A stretch of DNA of 35,656 bases from a virus. The stretch spans positions 1 to 35,656 of the IMG/VR virus record IMGVR_UViG_3300010392_000489; one strand, given 5' to 3'. The position numbers and the translations under genes were made by a program. Below, piece by piece: positions 23,645 through 30,184 of this stretch (positions are counted from its first letter, which is position 1; every line of letters begins with the position of its first letter). Under the pieces are notes generated by a model. That model was not told the DNA's origin. It made no database searches and worked only from the letters and a program-made list of their open reading frames with translations.

Positions 23645-26205
23645 TACATCGACTCGGTCTCGAAGTCCGACAGCGGCGTCACGAGCGACCCGAACCTCTG
23701 ATGCACGAGGTAGCCCAGGGCGTCGCTCATGTGCGTGTATTTCTTGTCCTTACCCTCGTCGAGGTCGCCCCGGTCGTCGAGCTGCGTCATGTCCAAGTCG
23801 TCGATGAGGTGCGGGCACCGTTCCCGGTCGACGTAGATCCGGACGGTCTCGCTGGCGTTGCGCAGCCGGCTGTTCATCACGACCACCCGGTCGCGCTGCG
23901 CCGGGTTCGCCTTCGGAACGTCGATCTCGAATACCGGCCACTGCCGGCTGAGGTAATCCTCGATGGTCTGCCAGTCGGACCGCTCGGCGCTCGTCTTGCG
24001 CGCCCCGCCGGTCGCATCGCCGTAGCACAGCACCGGGCCCTTGTGCCGGCCGCCCCACTTCTCGAGCAGCCGCTCGCAGACGCGGCGGGTGTTGCTGTCC
24101 TCGTCGATCCAGACCTCGTCGATGACGGCGGTCACCGTCTCGAACGGAAGGTGGTACTTGCAGTAATGGCACTGCTCGCCCGACCGGCCCGGCTGCGCGA
24201 CCGCGCACCGGGGGCACTCGATGAGGTCGTATGCCTGCTCGAGGTCTTGCGCGACGACGGCGACGCCGGGCGAGACGTTGAAGTCGAACCCGAGCAGCAA
24301 CGGCTCATCGGGGTCGTACTGAAGGTCGGTGATGTTCCAGGCGCCGAACTGGTAGTAGGCGCGGCCGGCGTCGGACAGGAACTCGCCGCCGTATTCCTGC
24401 CGGAACGAGCGGTCGTCGAGCTCGCGGCGAGCGGACGCGATCTTCTCGGGCGACAGGACGAGCCACGACGGCCACGGGTAGTAGACGCCCCAGCCGTCGA
24501 GGTCGATGGCCTTCTGCAGCAGCTTGTAGAAGTGGTTCTTGCCGCGCGGGCGGCCGATGAACATGCCCCAGCCCGGCGGGCGCCCCTCGGTGTCGAGCGC
24601 GGGCTTGACGGACGACGTCCACGCCTCGGGCTTCATGTCCGCGAACTCGTCGAGGACGACGCCGTCGAGGTGGATACCCTCGACGCGCTTCGGCTGGTCC
24701 ATGCCGATCACGTAGAGCCGCGCGCCGGTGACGAACTCGAAGTAGCGGTCCGAGATGTTCATCGAGCGCAGCGCCCACTTCGGGATCCACGCGCGGAACC
24801 GTTCCCACGAGATGCGCTTCGCCTGGTCGTGCGTCGGCGCGAGGTAGGCGTATTTCGGCTCGAGCACGCCGTCGGGCGGTGTCAGGCAGCCGTGATGGTT
24901 GCCGCCGAAGTGGAACGAGCCGTAGAGCAGGCGGTGCTGCGCCTCGACCGTCTTGCCGGAGTTGCTTGTGACGATGCCGCCGTGATGCAGCACGTAGAGG
25001 TTGCTAGGCAGCGCAACCGTGATGTCGAAGGTCCGACACGTTCGCCGTCCGACCGGTGTCAGACCGATCCGGTCACCTCGAACGTTGTGCAGCACGAGCC
25101 CTGATGTATCGACGGACCCCTTCTTACGAAGGAAGGGGTCCAGAGCATCGATCAAGCGCAGGGCGCACTCGTTCGATGTCGTCTTGACGTCGTAGACGTA
25201 TCCGTTCTTGTACTTCTCGCGCCGATCAGCGTGGATGGTGAGGTCTTCTTGGAAGTACTTGAAGATGATCTTTCGGCAGGCCTCGACCACGCTTCGGGAC
25301 TGCATCCCGATCTGCACAACGATTCTGCGCTCGGTACTCCTGTAGATCGACCCGTCCGTGTCAATGATCCCCGCGAGCAGCGCTAGGCAGGATTCACGAT
25401 CCCACGTGTCGACCTCGTCCCAGTCGATGACCTTCTCATGCGCATAGCGCCCGTGGCACCACTCTCGATAGAAAGGGATGGCGTCGATGACGTAGGGGCC
25501 GACCCTGACCATCCAGCTAAAATTCTGGCTACGCGCCTTCCTGGCGACTCCGCCCAGTTCGCGGGCCACCGCGTCAGGGACAACATTGTCATCACTCGAT
25601 ATCGTGAGGGTTGTTTTCCGGCCCTCATACCGTCCAGCGTTTTGTTCCCGGCAACATCCATCGCCCAGCATTGCGCCAAGGCTGTAGGTGCGCTCGACGC
25701 TCTTGCTGCCTCCCTGGATCAGATCTCCGAGGTAGATCCGACGGACGCGGTGCCGCTTCGTAAGCATCTCGAGCGAGACCCGGCCGAACCCCAGGGCGGG
25801 CAGGTGAGGTCGTCGCTTGTCGAAGTCTGACTCATTGCACGCCCACAGTCTGTGATTCGGTGTTGCTTCAAGGTACGTGCGCCGTCGCGACGTCAGTGCC
25901 AAGACGCTCTGCACGCCATTGTCCCAAGACCGCGTGACAGTAGTCACAACGGGGTGCCCCTCGTCGAACCCGACGACCTCGTCACCGGGCCGAAGATCCT
26001 CGATCGCGCGGGGCCCCGATGGCGTTGCTACGAGTGTGCCCTCTGCCAGACATCTTCGCCCGGCGGCAATGACATCGAACCGGTTGCGCGACGAGAGGAA
26101 CCGGCGACGCTGCCGGTGCATCCGCATCTTGCCGCCGAAAGTCCGCAGGAACGCCGGGTCGAACAGCGAGGGTGCTTCCTGTTCCGCTTGCTCGACCGCG
26201 GTCAC
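23644..26205 (-). CDS. terL: Large terminase with in-frame intein
   Basis: The 853-residue precursor starts at GTG 26205 (GTGA overlap with the small terminase). Without residues 52-415 the mature protein would be 489 residues, the normal TerL size. Removal joins AAGRR to SGKT and restores a Walker A motif, GRRSGKT. The ATPase continues with KYAYLAPTHDQAKRISWERF and Walker B GVVLDEF (Asp519, Glu520). The C-terminal nuclease shows GFDFNVSPG (Asp641), CYGDATGG (Asp730) and THMSDALGY (Asp828). A four-cysteine zinc-ribbon-like insert (Cys664, Cys667, Cys679, Cys682) lies in the nuclease domain. TerL packages DNA into the prohead at the portal and cuts the concatemer. Without splicing the ATP-binding loop would be broken, so splicing should be essential. 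Confidence 0.95.
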   Translation of the reverse strand: MTAVEQAEQEAPSLFDPAFLRTFGGKMRMHRQRRRFLSSRNRFDVIAAGRRCLAEGTLVATPSGPRAIEDLRPGDEVVGFDEGHPVVTTVTRSWDNGVQSVLALTSRRRTYLEATPNHRLWACNESDFDKRRPHLPALGFGRVSLEMLTKRHRVRRIYLGDLIQGGSKSVERTYSLGAMLGDGCCREQNAGRYEGRKTTLTISSDDNVVPDAVARELGGVARKARSQNFSWMVRVGPYVIDAIPFYREWCHGRYAHEKVIDWDEVDTWDRESCLALLAGIIDTDGSIYRSTERRIVVQIGMQSRSVVEACRKIIFKYFQEDLTIHADRREKYKNGYVYDVKTTSNECALRLIDALDPFLRKKGSVDTSGLVLHNVRGDRIGLTPVGRRTCRTFDITVALPSNLYVLHHGGIVTSNSGKTVEAQHRLLYGSFHFGGNHHGCLTPPDGVLEPKYAYLAPTHDQAKRISWERFRAWIPKWALRSMNISDRYFEFVTGARLYVIGMDQPKRVEGIHLDGVVLDEFADMKPEAWTSSVKPALDTEGRPPGWGMFIGRPRGKNHFYKLLQKAIDLDGWGVYYPWPSWLVLSPEKIASARRELDDRSFRQEYGGEFLSDAGRAYYQFGAWNITDLQYDPDEPLLLGFDFNVSPGVAVVAQDLEQAYDLIECPRCAVAQPGRSGEQCHYCKYHLPFETVTAVIDEVWIDEDSNTRRVCERLLEKWGGRHKGPVLCYGDATGGARKTSAERSDWQTIEDYLSRQWPVFEIDVPKANPAQRDRVVVMNSRLRNASETVRIYVDRERCPHLIDDLDMTQLDDRGDLDEGKDKKYTHMSDALGYLVHQRFGSLVTPLSDFETESM
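24961..26052 (-). mobile_element. Intein with LAGLIDADG homing endonuclease, inserted in the TerL Walker A
   Basis: This is a 364-residue in-frame insert (precursor residues 52-415). It begins with Cys52 in CLAEGTLVATPSG (block A), has TPNH at 115-118 (block B), LAGLIDADG-type motifs at 175-184 (SLGAMLGDGC) and 276-285 (LLAGIIDTDG), TCRTFDITV at 389-397 (block F) and ends HGGIVTSN with Asn415 followed by Ser416 (+1). The penultimate residue is Ser instead of the usual His, which may slow or alter Asn cyclisation. GC content is lower than in the flanks by hand count: 52% in 25201-25260 and 58% in 25261-25320, against 72% in 24421-24480. This agrees with horizontal arrival. Two endonuclease motifs suggest an active or recent homing element, though this was not tested. 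Confidence 0.92.
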
Positions 26206-26735
26206 GATCGGGTGACATCCTCGTCTTCGGCGTCAGCGTCGGACTCGTCCGACGGCGCGGCGATCTCTTTCAGCTCGGCCGGCAGGTCGTCCTCGGCGTC
26301 CACTTGCGACGTGTCGGCGTGATGGCCGGCGAGCGTCGATAGCAGCTTGGCGATGCCCTGCACGACCTGCTCGGCGTCGATGCCGCCACCTTCGAGTTGC
26401 GCGCGGACTTCGGGGCGGGCCCACCGCTCGGGGAACCTGCGCTCGAGTAGCCACTCGCATGCGCGCGAGGACTTCTCCGAGTGCTTGTTCATGCGCAGGA
26501 TCCACCGGCGCTCCGCGTCGGCCTCTGCCTGCTCGCAGCGTTCCTTGAAGATTTCGTTGCGTCTGCGGAAGGCGCGCGCCGTGTTGACGTTCACGCCGTT
26601 CACCTCGGCCGCGACCTTGAGCGACGCGCCGGTCTTGACCGATACGAGGATCTTCTCGCAGACCGCGTCGGTCATCACCTCGCGGTCGCGCCCGACGGCG
26701 TTCTTCTTCGGGCTCGTAATCGGCTTGTCGTCCAC
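26202..26735 (-). CDS. Probable small terminase subunit
   Basis: This 177-residue protein starts at GTG 26735, with GAGGAG 9 nt upstream, and ends in a GTGA overlap with the large terminase. Residues 36-62 (GASLKVAAEVNGVNVNTARAF) look like a helix-turn-helix of the homeodomain-like type. They are followed by a basic helical stretch (NEIFKERCEQAEADAERRW) and HSEKSSRACEWLLERRFPERW. This RFP..W ending before an acidic tail is common in small terminases that recognise the packaging site. The last 45 residues are very acidic (SDESDADAEDEDV). The context next to TerL is strong, but I did not recognise a specific family. Confidence 0.8.
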   Translation of the reverse strand: MDDKPITSPKKNAVGRDREVMTDAVCEKILVSVKTGASLKVAAEVNGVNVNTARAFRRRNEIFKERCEQAEADAERRWILRMNKHSEKSSRACEWLLERRFPERWARPEVRAQLEGGGIDAEQVVQGIAKLLSTLAGHHADTSQVDAEDDLPAELKEIAAPSDESDADAEDEDVTRS

Positions 26736-26741
26736 CGTCGG

Positions 26742-27098
26742 CTACTCCTCGTCGGCGGGGGCTGCCGGCGGGGCGTCCTGCGCCGCGGGCGCCTCCTCCT
26801 GCACGATGAATCGCCCGTTGCTGAGGTAGACCGCCGCCATGACGATGCGGGCCGCGTAGTGCGGGTTCTCCGTACACCACGACTCGATGAACTCGAAGTG
26901 GTCCACCTCGGCGACCGGGTCATCGCATTCGCCCGACTCGCGCTTCTGCTCGAGCGTCATGTTCAAGGCGCCGATCGGCACCTTGCAGTACTGGCAGAGG
27001 GTCGCGATGAGGTTGGACAGCGGCGCGTTGCCGATGACCTTCCGCGGCGCGGCGTCGGTAGCGGGGGAAGTCTCGGGGGATTCGACAGTCTCGGTCAT
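26742..27098 (-). CDS. Uncharacterised 118-aa protein before the terminase genes
   Basis: The start is placed at ATG 27098; the frame extends upstream but is then Arg-rich and crosses the repeated motif. The central part (NAPLSNLIATLCQYCKVPIG, then HFEFIESWCTENPHYAARIV) is probably helical, with Cys-x-x-Cys at CQYC. The N-terminal 20 and C-terminal 20 residues are low-complexity Thr/Pro/Ala. I recognise no family. The gene is 6 nt from the small terminase, so it probably belongs to the packaging operon. A repeated 14-bp motif stands 35 nt upstream of the start. Confidence 0.7.
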   Translation of the reverse strand: MTETVESPETSPATDAAPRKVIGNAPLSNLIATLCQYCKVPIGALNMTLEQKRESGECDDPVAEVDHFEFIESWCTENPHYAARIVMAAVYLSNGRFIVQEEAPAAQDAPPAAPADEE

Positions 27099-27133
27099 GC
27101 TGCCAAGACTGCGGGATTGCGTGGGGTGGCGCA

Positions 27134-27147
27134 GTGGGGTTAGCGGC
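27134..27147 (-). promoter_or_regulatory. Repeated intergenic motif GCCGCTAACCCCAC, copy 3
   Basis: An exact copy of the 14-mer. Its TAA is the stop codon of the dATP/dGTP diphosphohydrolase-like gene, and it ends 35 nt before the next start. The downstream context ACCCCACTGCGCC partly matches copy 2. Unknown function. Confidence 0.6.
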
Positions 27148-27553
27148 TCTCGGTATGCGGCTCCACCGGCTCCGGGAACCGCCCCAGAACCGCGTCGGTC
27201 GCCGCCTGCAACTCGGTCATCCACCCGTCCGCGCACTTCGGCGGGCGGTCGTCCTGCCAGTTACCGCGCATCATGCTGTCGCGAATGACGACGAGCCCGG
27301 CGATGGCCTTCGTGACGTGCGAGATGCCGCTGTCTTGGTCGACGTCCTCGCCTTCCCACCATTGCATCAGGTGGCGCAGCACGGCGTCGTAGTAGATGGA
27401 CGCGCGGACACCGACCGCGCGGTAGTTGTGCCGGCCGTACTTGCAGGCGCCTTCGAGCATCGCGACGCCGATCTCGGCGAGGACCGGCGCGGGGACGGTG
27501 CTCATCGGGGGCTTGCGGCAGCCGACGGCGTCCTTCGGGTTTGTGTCCTTCAC
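27140..27553 (-). CDS. dATP/dGTP diphosphohydrolase-like protein (DUF5664/MazZ-type N-terminal domain)
   Basis: This 137-residue protein starts at GTG 27553 with a GTGA overlap upstream. The N-terminus TNPKDAVGCRKPPMSTVPAP, then LEGACKYGRHNYRAVGVRA, then AVLRHLMQWWEGEDVDQDSG and HVTKAIAGLVVIRD is the pattern of the phage dATP/dGTP diphosphohydrolase N-terminal family (also called DUF5664). The helical, acidic E..D motif is MazG-like. Relatives hydrolyse dNTPs, and some supply the base-Z pathway in phages with 2-aminoadenine DNA. No PurZ homologue is in this window, so that pathway cannot be claimed. It may shape nucleotide pools. Confidence 0.82.
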   Translation of the reverse strand: MKDTNPKDAVGCRKPPMSTVPAPVLAEIGVAMLEGACKYGRHNYRAVGVRASIYYDAVLRHLMQWWEGEDVDQDSGISHVTKAIAGLVVIRDSMMRGNWQDDRPPKCADGWMTELQAATDAVLGRFPEPVEPHTESR

Positions 27554-27930
27554 GACGCCTTCTTCCGGGCCTTCCTAGCCCGCTTGTGTTCTTCCAACGC
27601 CTCGATCGCGCGGTCCTGCCGCAGGTAGTGCCGCTCGAGCCGGCGCAGCGTGCTACGGAACTCGGTGCCGTGGTCGCGGACCGCGCGGCCTTCCTGCCAC
27701 GTCAGCGCGTGCGCCCACTCGTGCAGCAGGGTCTTCCGTTCGCGCAGCATCCGGTTGCGGCGAATCTTGATGACGAAGTCGCGCGGGCGGCCGGCCTCGT
27801 TCTCGTAGAGGTAGACGTGGCCCCACTCGCCCGGAACGTCCCGCGCATGCGCCATCCGCACCCGCACCGGCAACAGCGGCCGCTCGCACGTCCGCAGGAT
27901 GTGCAGCAAGAGGCGCAGGTTCTTCCTCAC
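27550..27930 (-). CDS. SprT-like zinc metalloprotease domain protein
   Basis: This 126-residue protein starts at GTG 27930, in a GTGA overlap with the phosphoesterase stop. Residues 66-74 carry KTLLHEWAH. The HExxH motif (His70, Glu71, His74) is a zinc protease active site, and DHGTEF at 86-91 supplies the likely third ligand (His87). SprT-type proteins have about this size. The N-terminal half is beta-rich and basic (EWGHVYLYENEAG, FVIKIRRNRML). SprT-family proteins elsewhere act on DNA-protein crosslinks; the role in this phage is unknown. It is coupled to a phosphoesterase and a nucleotide hydrolase. Confidence 0.82.
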   Translation of the reverse strand: MRKNLRLLLHILRTCERPLLPVRVRMAHARDVPGEWGHVYLYENEAGRPRDFVIKIRRNRMLRERKTLLHEWAHALTWQEGRAVRDHGTEFRSTLRRLERHYLRQDRAIEALEEHKRARKARKKAS

Positions 27931-29252
27931 AGTTTCAATCCTTCGAGCCAGTTGCCTTGCGGCTCGGGGTCGAGGCACTTCGCCGTGCGCTCGTAGACCC
28001 GGCCCTCGACGGTGAGACGGTCGGGGTTGCCCGACACGACGATGGGGGACTGCTGCACGCTGCCGTCGGGGTAGAGCGTCGCGATGCCGAACCCGCGCTG
28101 CCAGCCGTTGTTCGTGCCCTTGATGTAGGACCGCCCGACCTCGTGCCTCGCGCCCATCGGGGTCGTCATCCACGACAGCCCCTCGTCCCGCTCGGTCGTC
28201 CCGAACGCGAGGCCCGCGCGATGGATGTGCCCCGACTGCCCCGATCGGCCGGCGTCGCGCAGTTCCTCGCGCGCGGCGTTGATGCCCGTCCGCGTGCCGT
28301 GGTGGATGCGGTAGAAGCCGAACAGCAGCAGGCCCGGCTTCGCGTCCACCGTCCCGGGCGGCGACAGCGGCGTGCCGCCGTGGAACAGCTTGACGTCGAA
28401 CGCATCGAGCCCCATGAGCCGGTCCACCCGCAAGTCCCGCAGGTTCGCGAGCGCGGGCGCGACCTGCGTGAGGTAGCGAGAGAGGCGGTCGCCGAGGTCG
28501 TGGTTGCCGCAAGTCGAGAACAGGTCGCCGTCATGCACCTTGCGGACCTGCGCGAACATCGTGCGGTGGAAGTCGAGTTCCGACTGCAGCGACTGCGTCC
28601 ACCCGGGAATCTTCGGGTGACTGCTGATCTCGCTGCCCTCGAACGTGTCGCCGTTGAGCAGGACGCCGTCAGGCCGCAGGTCGCGAACCACCTGTAGGAA
28701 CGCCGCCCACACGAACGGGCACAGGAACTGGCTGTGCGTGTCGCTGATGGACAGCAACACGTAGCCCCGGCGCGGCATGCGCACCTGGTCCGGATCGGCG
28801 ACGTAGGGGCGCACGTACCGGTCGTAGTAGCGCGCGGCGTGCTCCGACCGGCTCGCCCTCGCGCGGTTCGCGCGCCACAGCCGGCTGCCTGGCTGGTCGC
28901 GCAGGCCGGCGACCTCGAGCGCGTGGTTGAACTGCCCGTACTCCCGGTCGACGTGCTCGATGGGGTAGTGACCGTAGAGCTCGTATCGCCGCCGCGAGAT
29001 GCTGCGGAACTCGTGGTAGGGGTTCGTCGCCTCGTCTTCCGCTACGCGGATGATGTCGGCGAGCAAGTCCTCGGGCGTCGGCTGGACATTTGCGAATCGC
29101 TTGCCGTTGCGCAACTGCTCGGCCTTGGCCTTCTCCTTGGCCTTACGCTGCAGCGCCTTCGTCCGCTCGCGTTCGTTCTTGGCGACCGACTCGGGGGCGG
29201 CGAGCAGGTCGCTAACGAGCGACGACTTCGGCTTGCGCTTGCGGCCGGTCAC
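27927..29252 (-). CDS. Calcineurin-like metallophosphoesterase with HNH-associated-repeat-like N-terminus
   Basis: The start is placed at GTG 29252 (GTGA overlap with the 85-aa gene), giving 441 residues. The five metal-binding motifs are visible: SISDTHS (Asp171, His173), LNGDTFEG (Asp202), CGNHD (Asn250, His251), HHGT (His317-318) and SGHIHRAG (His342, His344). This is a calcineurin-like phosphoesterase, acting on phosphodiesters or phosphates. Before it, residues 15-60 are charged coiled coil and 78-117 carry SISRRRYELYGHYPIEHVDR followed by FNHALEVAGL, similar to the HNH-endonuclease-associated repeat. That suggests nucleic-acid binding. The substrate is unknown. It is an early member of a coupled enzyme cluster. 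Confidence 0.87.
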   Translation of the reverse strand: MTGRKRKPKSSLVSDLLAAPESVAKNERERTKALQRKAKEKAKAEQLRNGKRFANVQPTPEDLLADIIRVAEDEATNPYHEFRSISRRRYELYGHYPIEHVDREYGQFNHALEVAGLRDQPGSRLWRANRARASRSEHAARYYDRYVRPYVADPDQVRMPRRGYVLLSISDTHSQFLCPFVWAAFLQVVRDLRPDGVLLNGDTFEGSEISSHPKIPGWTQSLQSELDFHRTMFAQVRKVHDGDLFSTCGNHDLGDRLSRYLTQVAPALANLRDLRVDRLMGLDAFDVKLFHGGTPLSPPGTVDAKPGLLLFGFYRIHHGTRTGINAAREELRDAGRSGQSGHIHRAGLAFGTTERDEGLSWMTTPMGARHEVGRSYIKGTNNGWQRGFGIATLYPDGSVQQSPIVVSGNPDRLTVEGRVYERTAKCLDPEPQGNWLEGLKL

Positions 29253-29506
29253 CGAGTCTTGACCCCCTCGCAGTCCCGGACGTGCCGCTGCAGGGCGCTC
29301 GCCCCGAACGGGTAGTCCTCGTGCTCGACGAGCGCGCGGTGAAGGTCGGTCCAACTCACCGACGTGTTACCGGCCCGATGCACCTCGATGAGTTCGCGCA
29401 CTGGCCCGAGCCAGCGGTCGCCGCCCGCGCACGTGCCGCACCGCTTCTTCGACTTCGGGTTCGCGAGCAGGCGCTGCACGAGCGACGGCGTGTTCTTCTT
29501 CGACAT
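29249..29506 (-). CDS. Small Cys/His-containing helical protein
   Basis: This 85-residue protein starts at ATG 29506. It has CGTCAGG near residue 23 and a final HVRDCEG. Between them lies a helical region with TSVSWTDLHRALVEHEDYPF and GASALQRHVRDC, which could form a helix-turn-helix or a small zinc-bound fold. Its stop overlaps the phosphoesterase start (GTGA). No family is recognised. It may be a DNA-binding partner of the phosphoesterase, but that is inference. Confidence 0.68.
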   Translation of the reverse strand: MSKKNTPSLVQRLLANPKSKKRCGTCAGGDRWLGPVRELIEVHRAGNTSVSWTDLHRALVEHEDYPFGASALQRHVRDCEGVKTR

Positions 29507-29507
29507 G

Positions 29508-29705
29508 CTATGCGGCCCCGTAGTCGTGTTTCTCGGGCTCTTCGCCGCGAACGTCGCTTCGGAAGTACCCGATGAGACGCCCGCAGATCGACAGGCCGTA
29601 GAAGCGTCCCGACAGCCCGCCATCCCACGATTCATCGCGGGCGGCTGTCGAGACGTGCATGTGGCTGGAGTTGACGTGCCAGCCCCAGCAGAAGCGGAAA
29701 GGCAT
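29508..29705 (-). CDS. Uncharacterised 65-aa protein
   Basis: This 65-residue frame starts at ATG 29705 and stops 1 nt before the 85-aa gene. It is rich in aromatic and His residues (FRFCWGWHVNSSHMHVS), with a GLSGRFYGLSICGRLIGYFR segment. I recognise no function. The start has only a weak AAGG-type ribosome binding site. Spacing to both neighbours and the lack of another frame support a real gene. Confidence 0.55.
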   Translation of the reverse strand: MPFRFCWGWHVNSSHMHVSTAARDESWDGGLSGRFYGLSICGRLIGYFRSDVRGEEPEKHDYGAA

Positions 29706-29724
29706 CGGGGGATCGCCTTCCCGG

Positions 29725-30165
29725 CTAGTCCGCCGTGGCCGTGAGTTGCCCGATGGCGAACGTCGGAGTGATGCCGCTCGAGATCGCGAGCGACGCGGTG
29801 AGCGCCCCCGAGACGATCGGCGTGCCGGCGCCGGACGACTGCGCGACAACCGAGAAGTGCGTCGCCGTCTCACTGCCGCCGGTGGCTGCCGGGAACGCGA
29901 CCTCCGCCGCATTCGACACCGTGTCCGTCGAGACCGTCCAGCCCGAACCCGTGCGCGCCACCGCTACGCGGGCGTAGCTGGTGTAGGCGCATTCGTTCGT
30001 CGTCGCATCGCCGGCCTCGCCCGGGTCCGCGGTGTGCAGCGCGACGTAGAGGCTGCCGGCCGCACCGCTCGGCTGCAGACCGCTCGCGTCGCCGATCTGC
30101 GCGAACGCGGTGTTGAGGAAGATGAGGTTGAGAAGGGCGGTTTCCGCCGAGTTGAAAAGGGACAT
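29725..30165 (-). CDS. Small virion/tail-fibre-associated protein (Gp80-like)
   Basis: This 146-residue protein starts at ATG 30165, with GGAGG 9 nt upstream. The pattern SLYVALHTADPGEAGDA, then ECAYTSYARVAVART, then a W.VS..TVSNAAEVAFPAA segment, then ATHFSVV and a final GALTASLAISSG matches a family of small phage structural proteins found next to tail fibres (Gp80-like). They are all-beta and may link fibre proteins to the virion. It sits between the large tailspike-like genes and the enzyme cluster. The exact location in the virion is unknown. Confidence 0.75.
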   Translation of the reverse strand: MSLFNSAETALLNLIFLNTAFAQIGDASGLQPSGAAGSLYVALHTADPGEAGDATTNECAYTSYARVAVARTGSGWTVSTDTVSNAAEVAFPAATGGSETATHFSVVAQSSGAGTPIVSGALTASLAISSGITPTFAIGQLTATAD

Positions 30166-30184
30166 TCGTTACTGCCTCCGCTAG

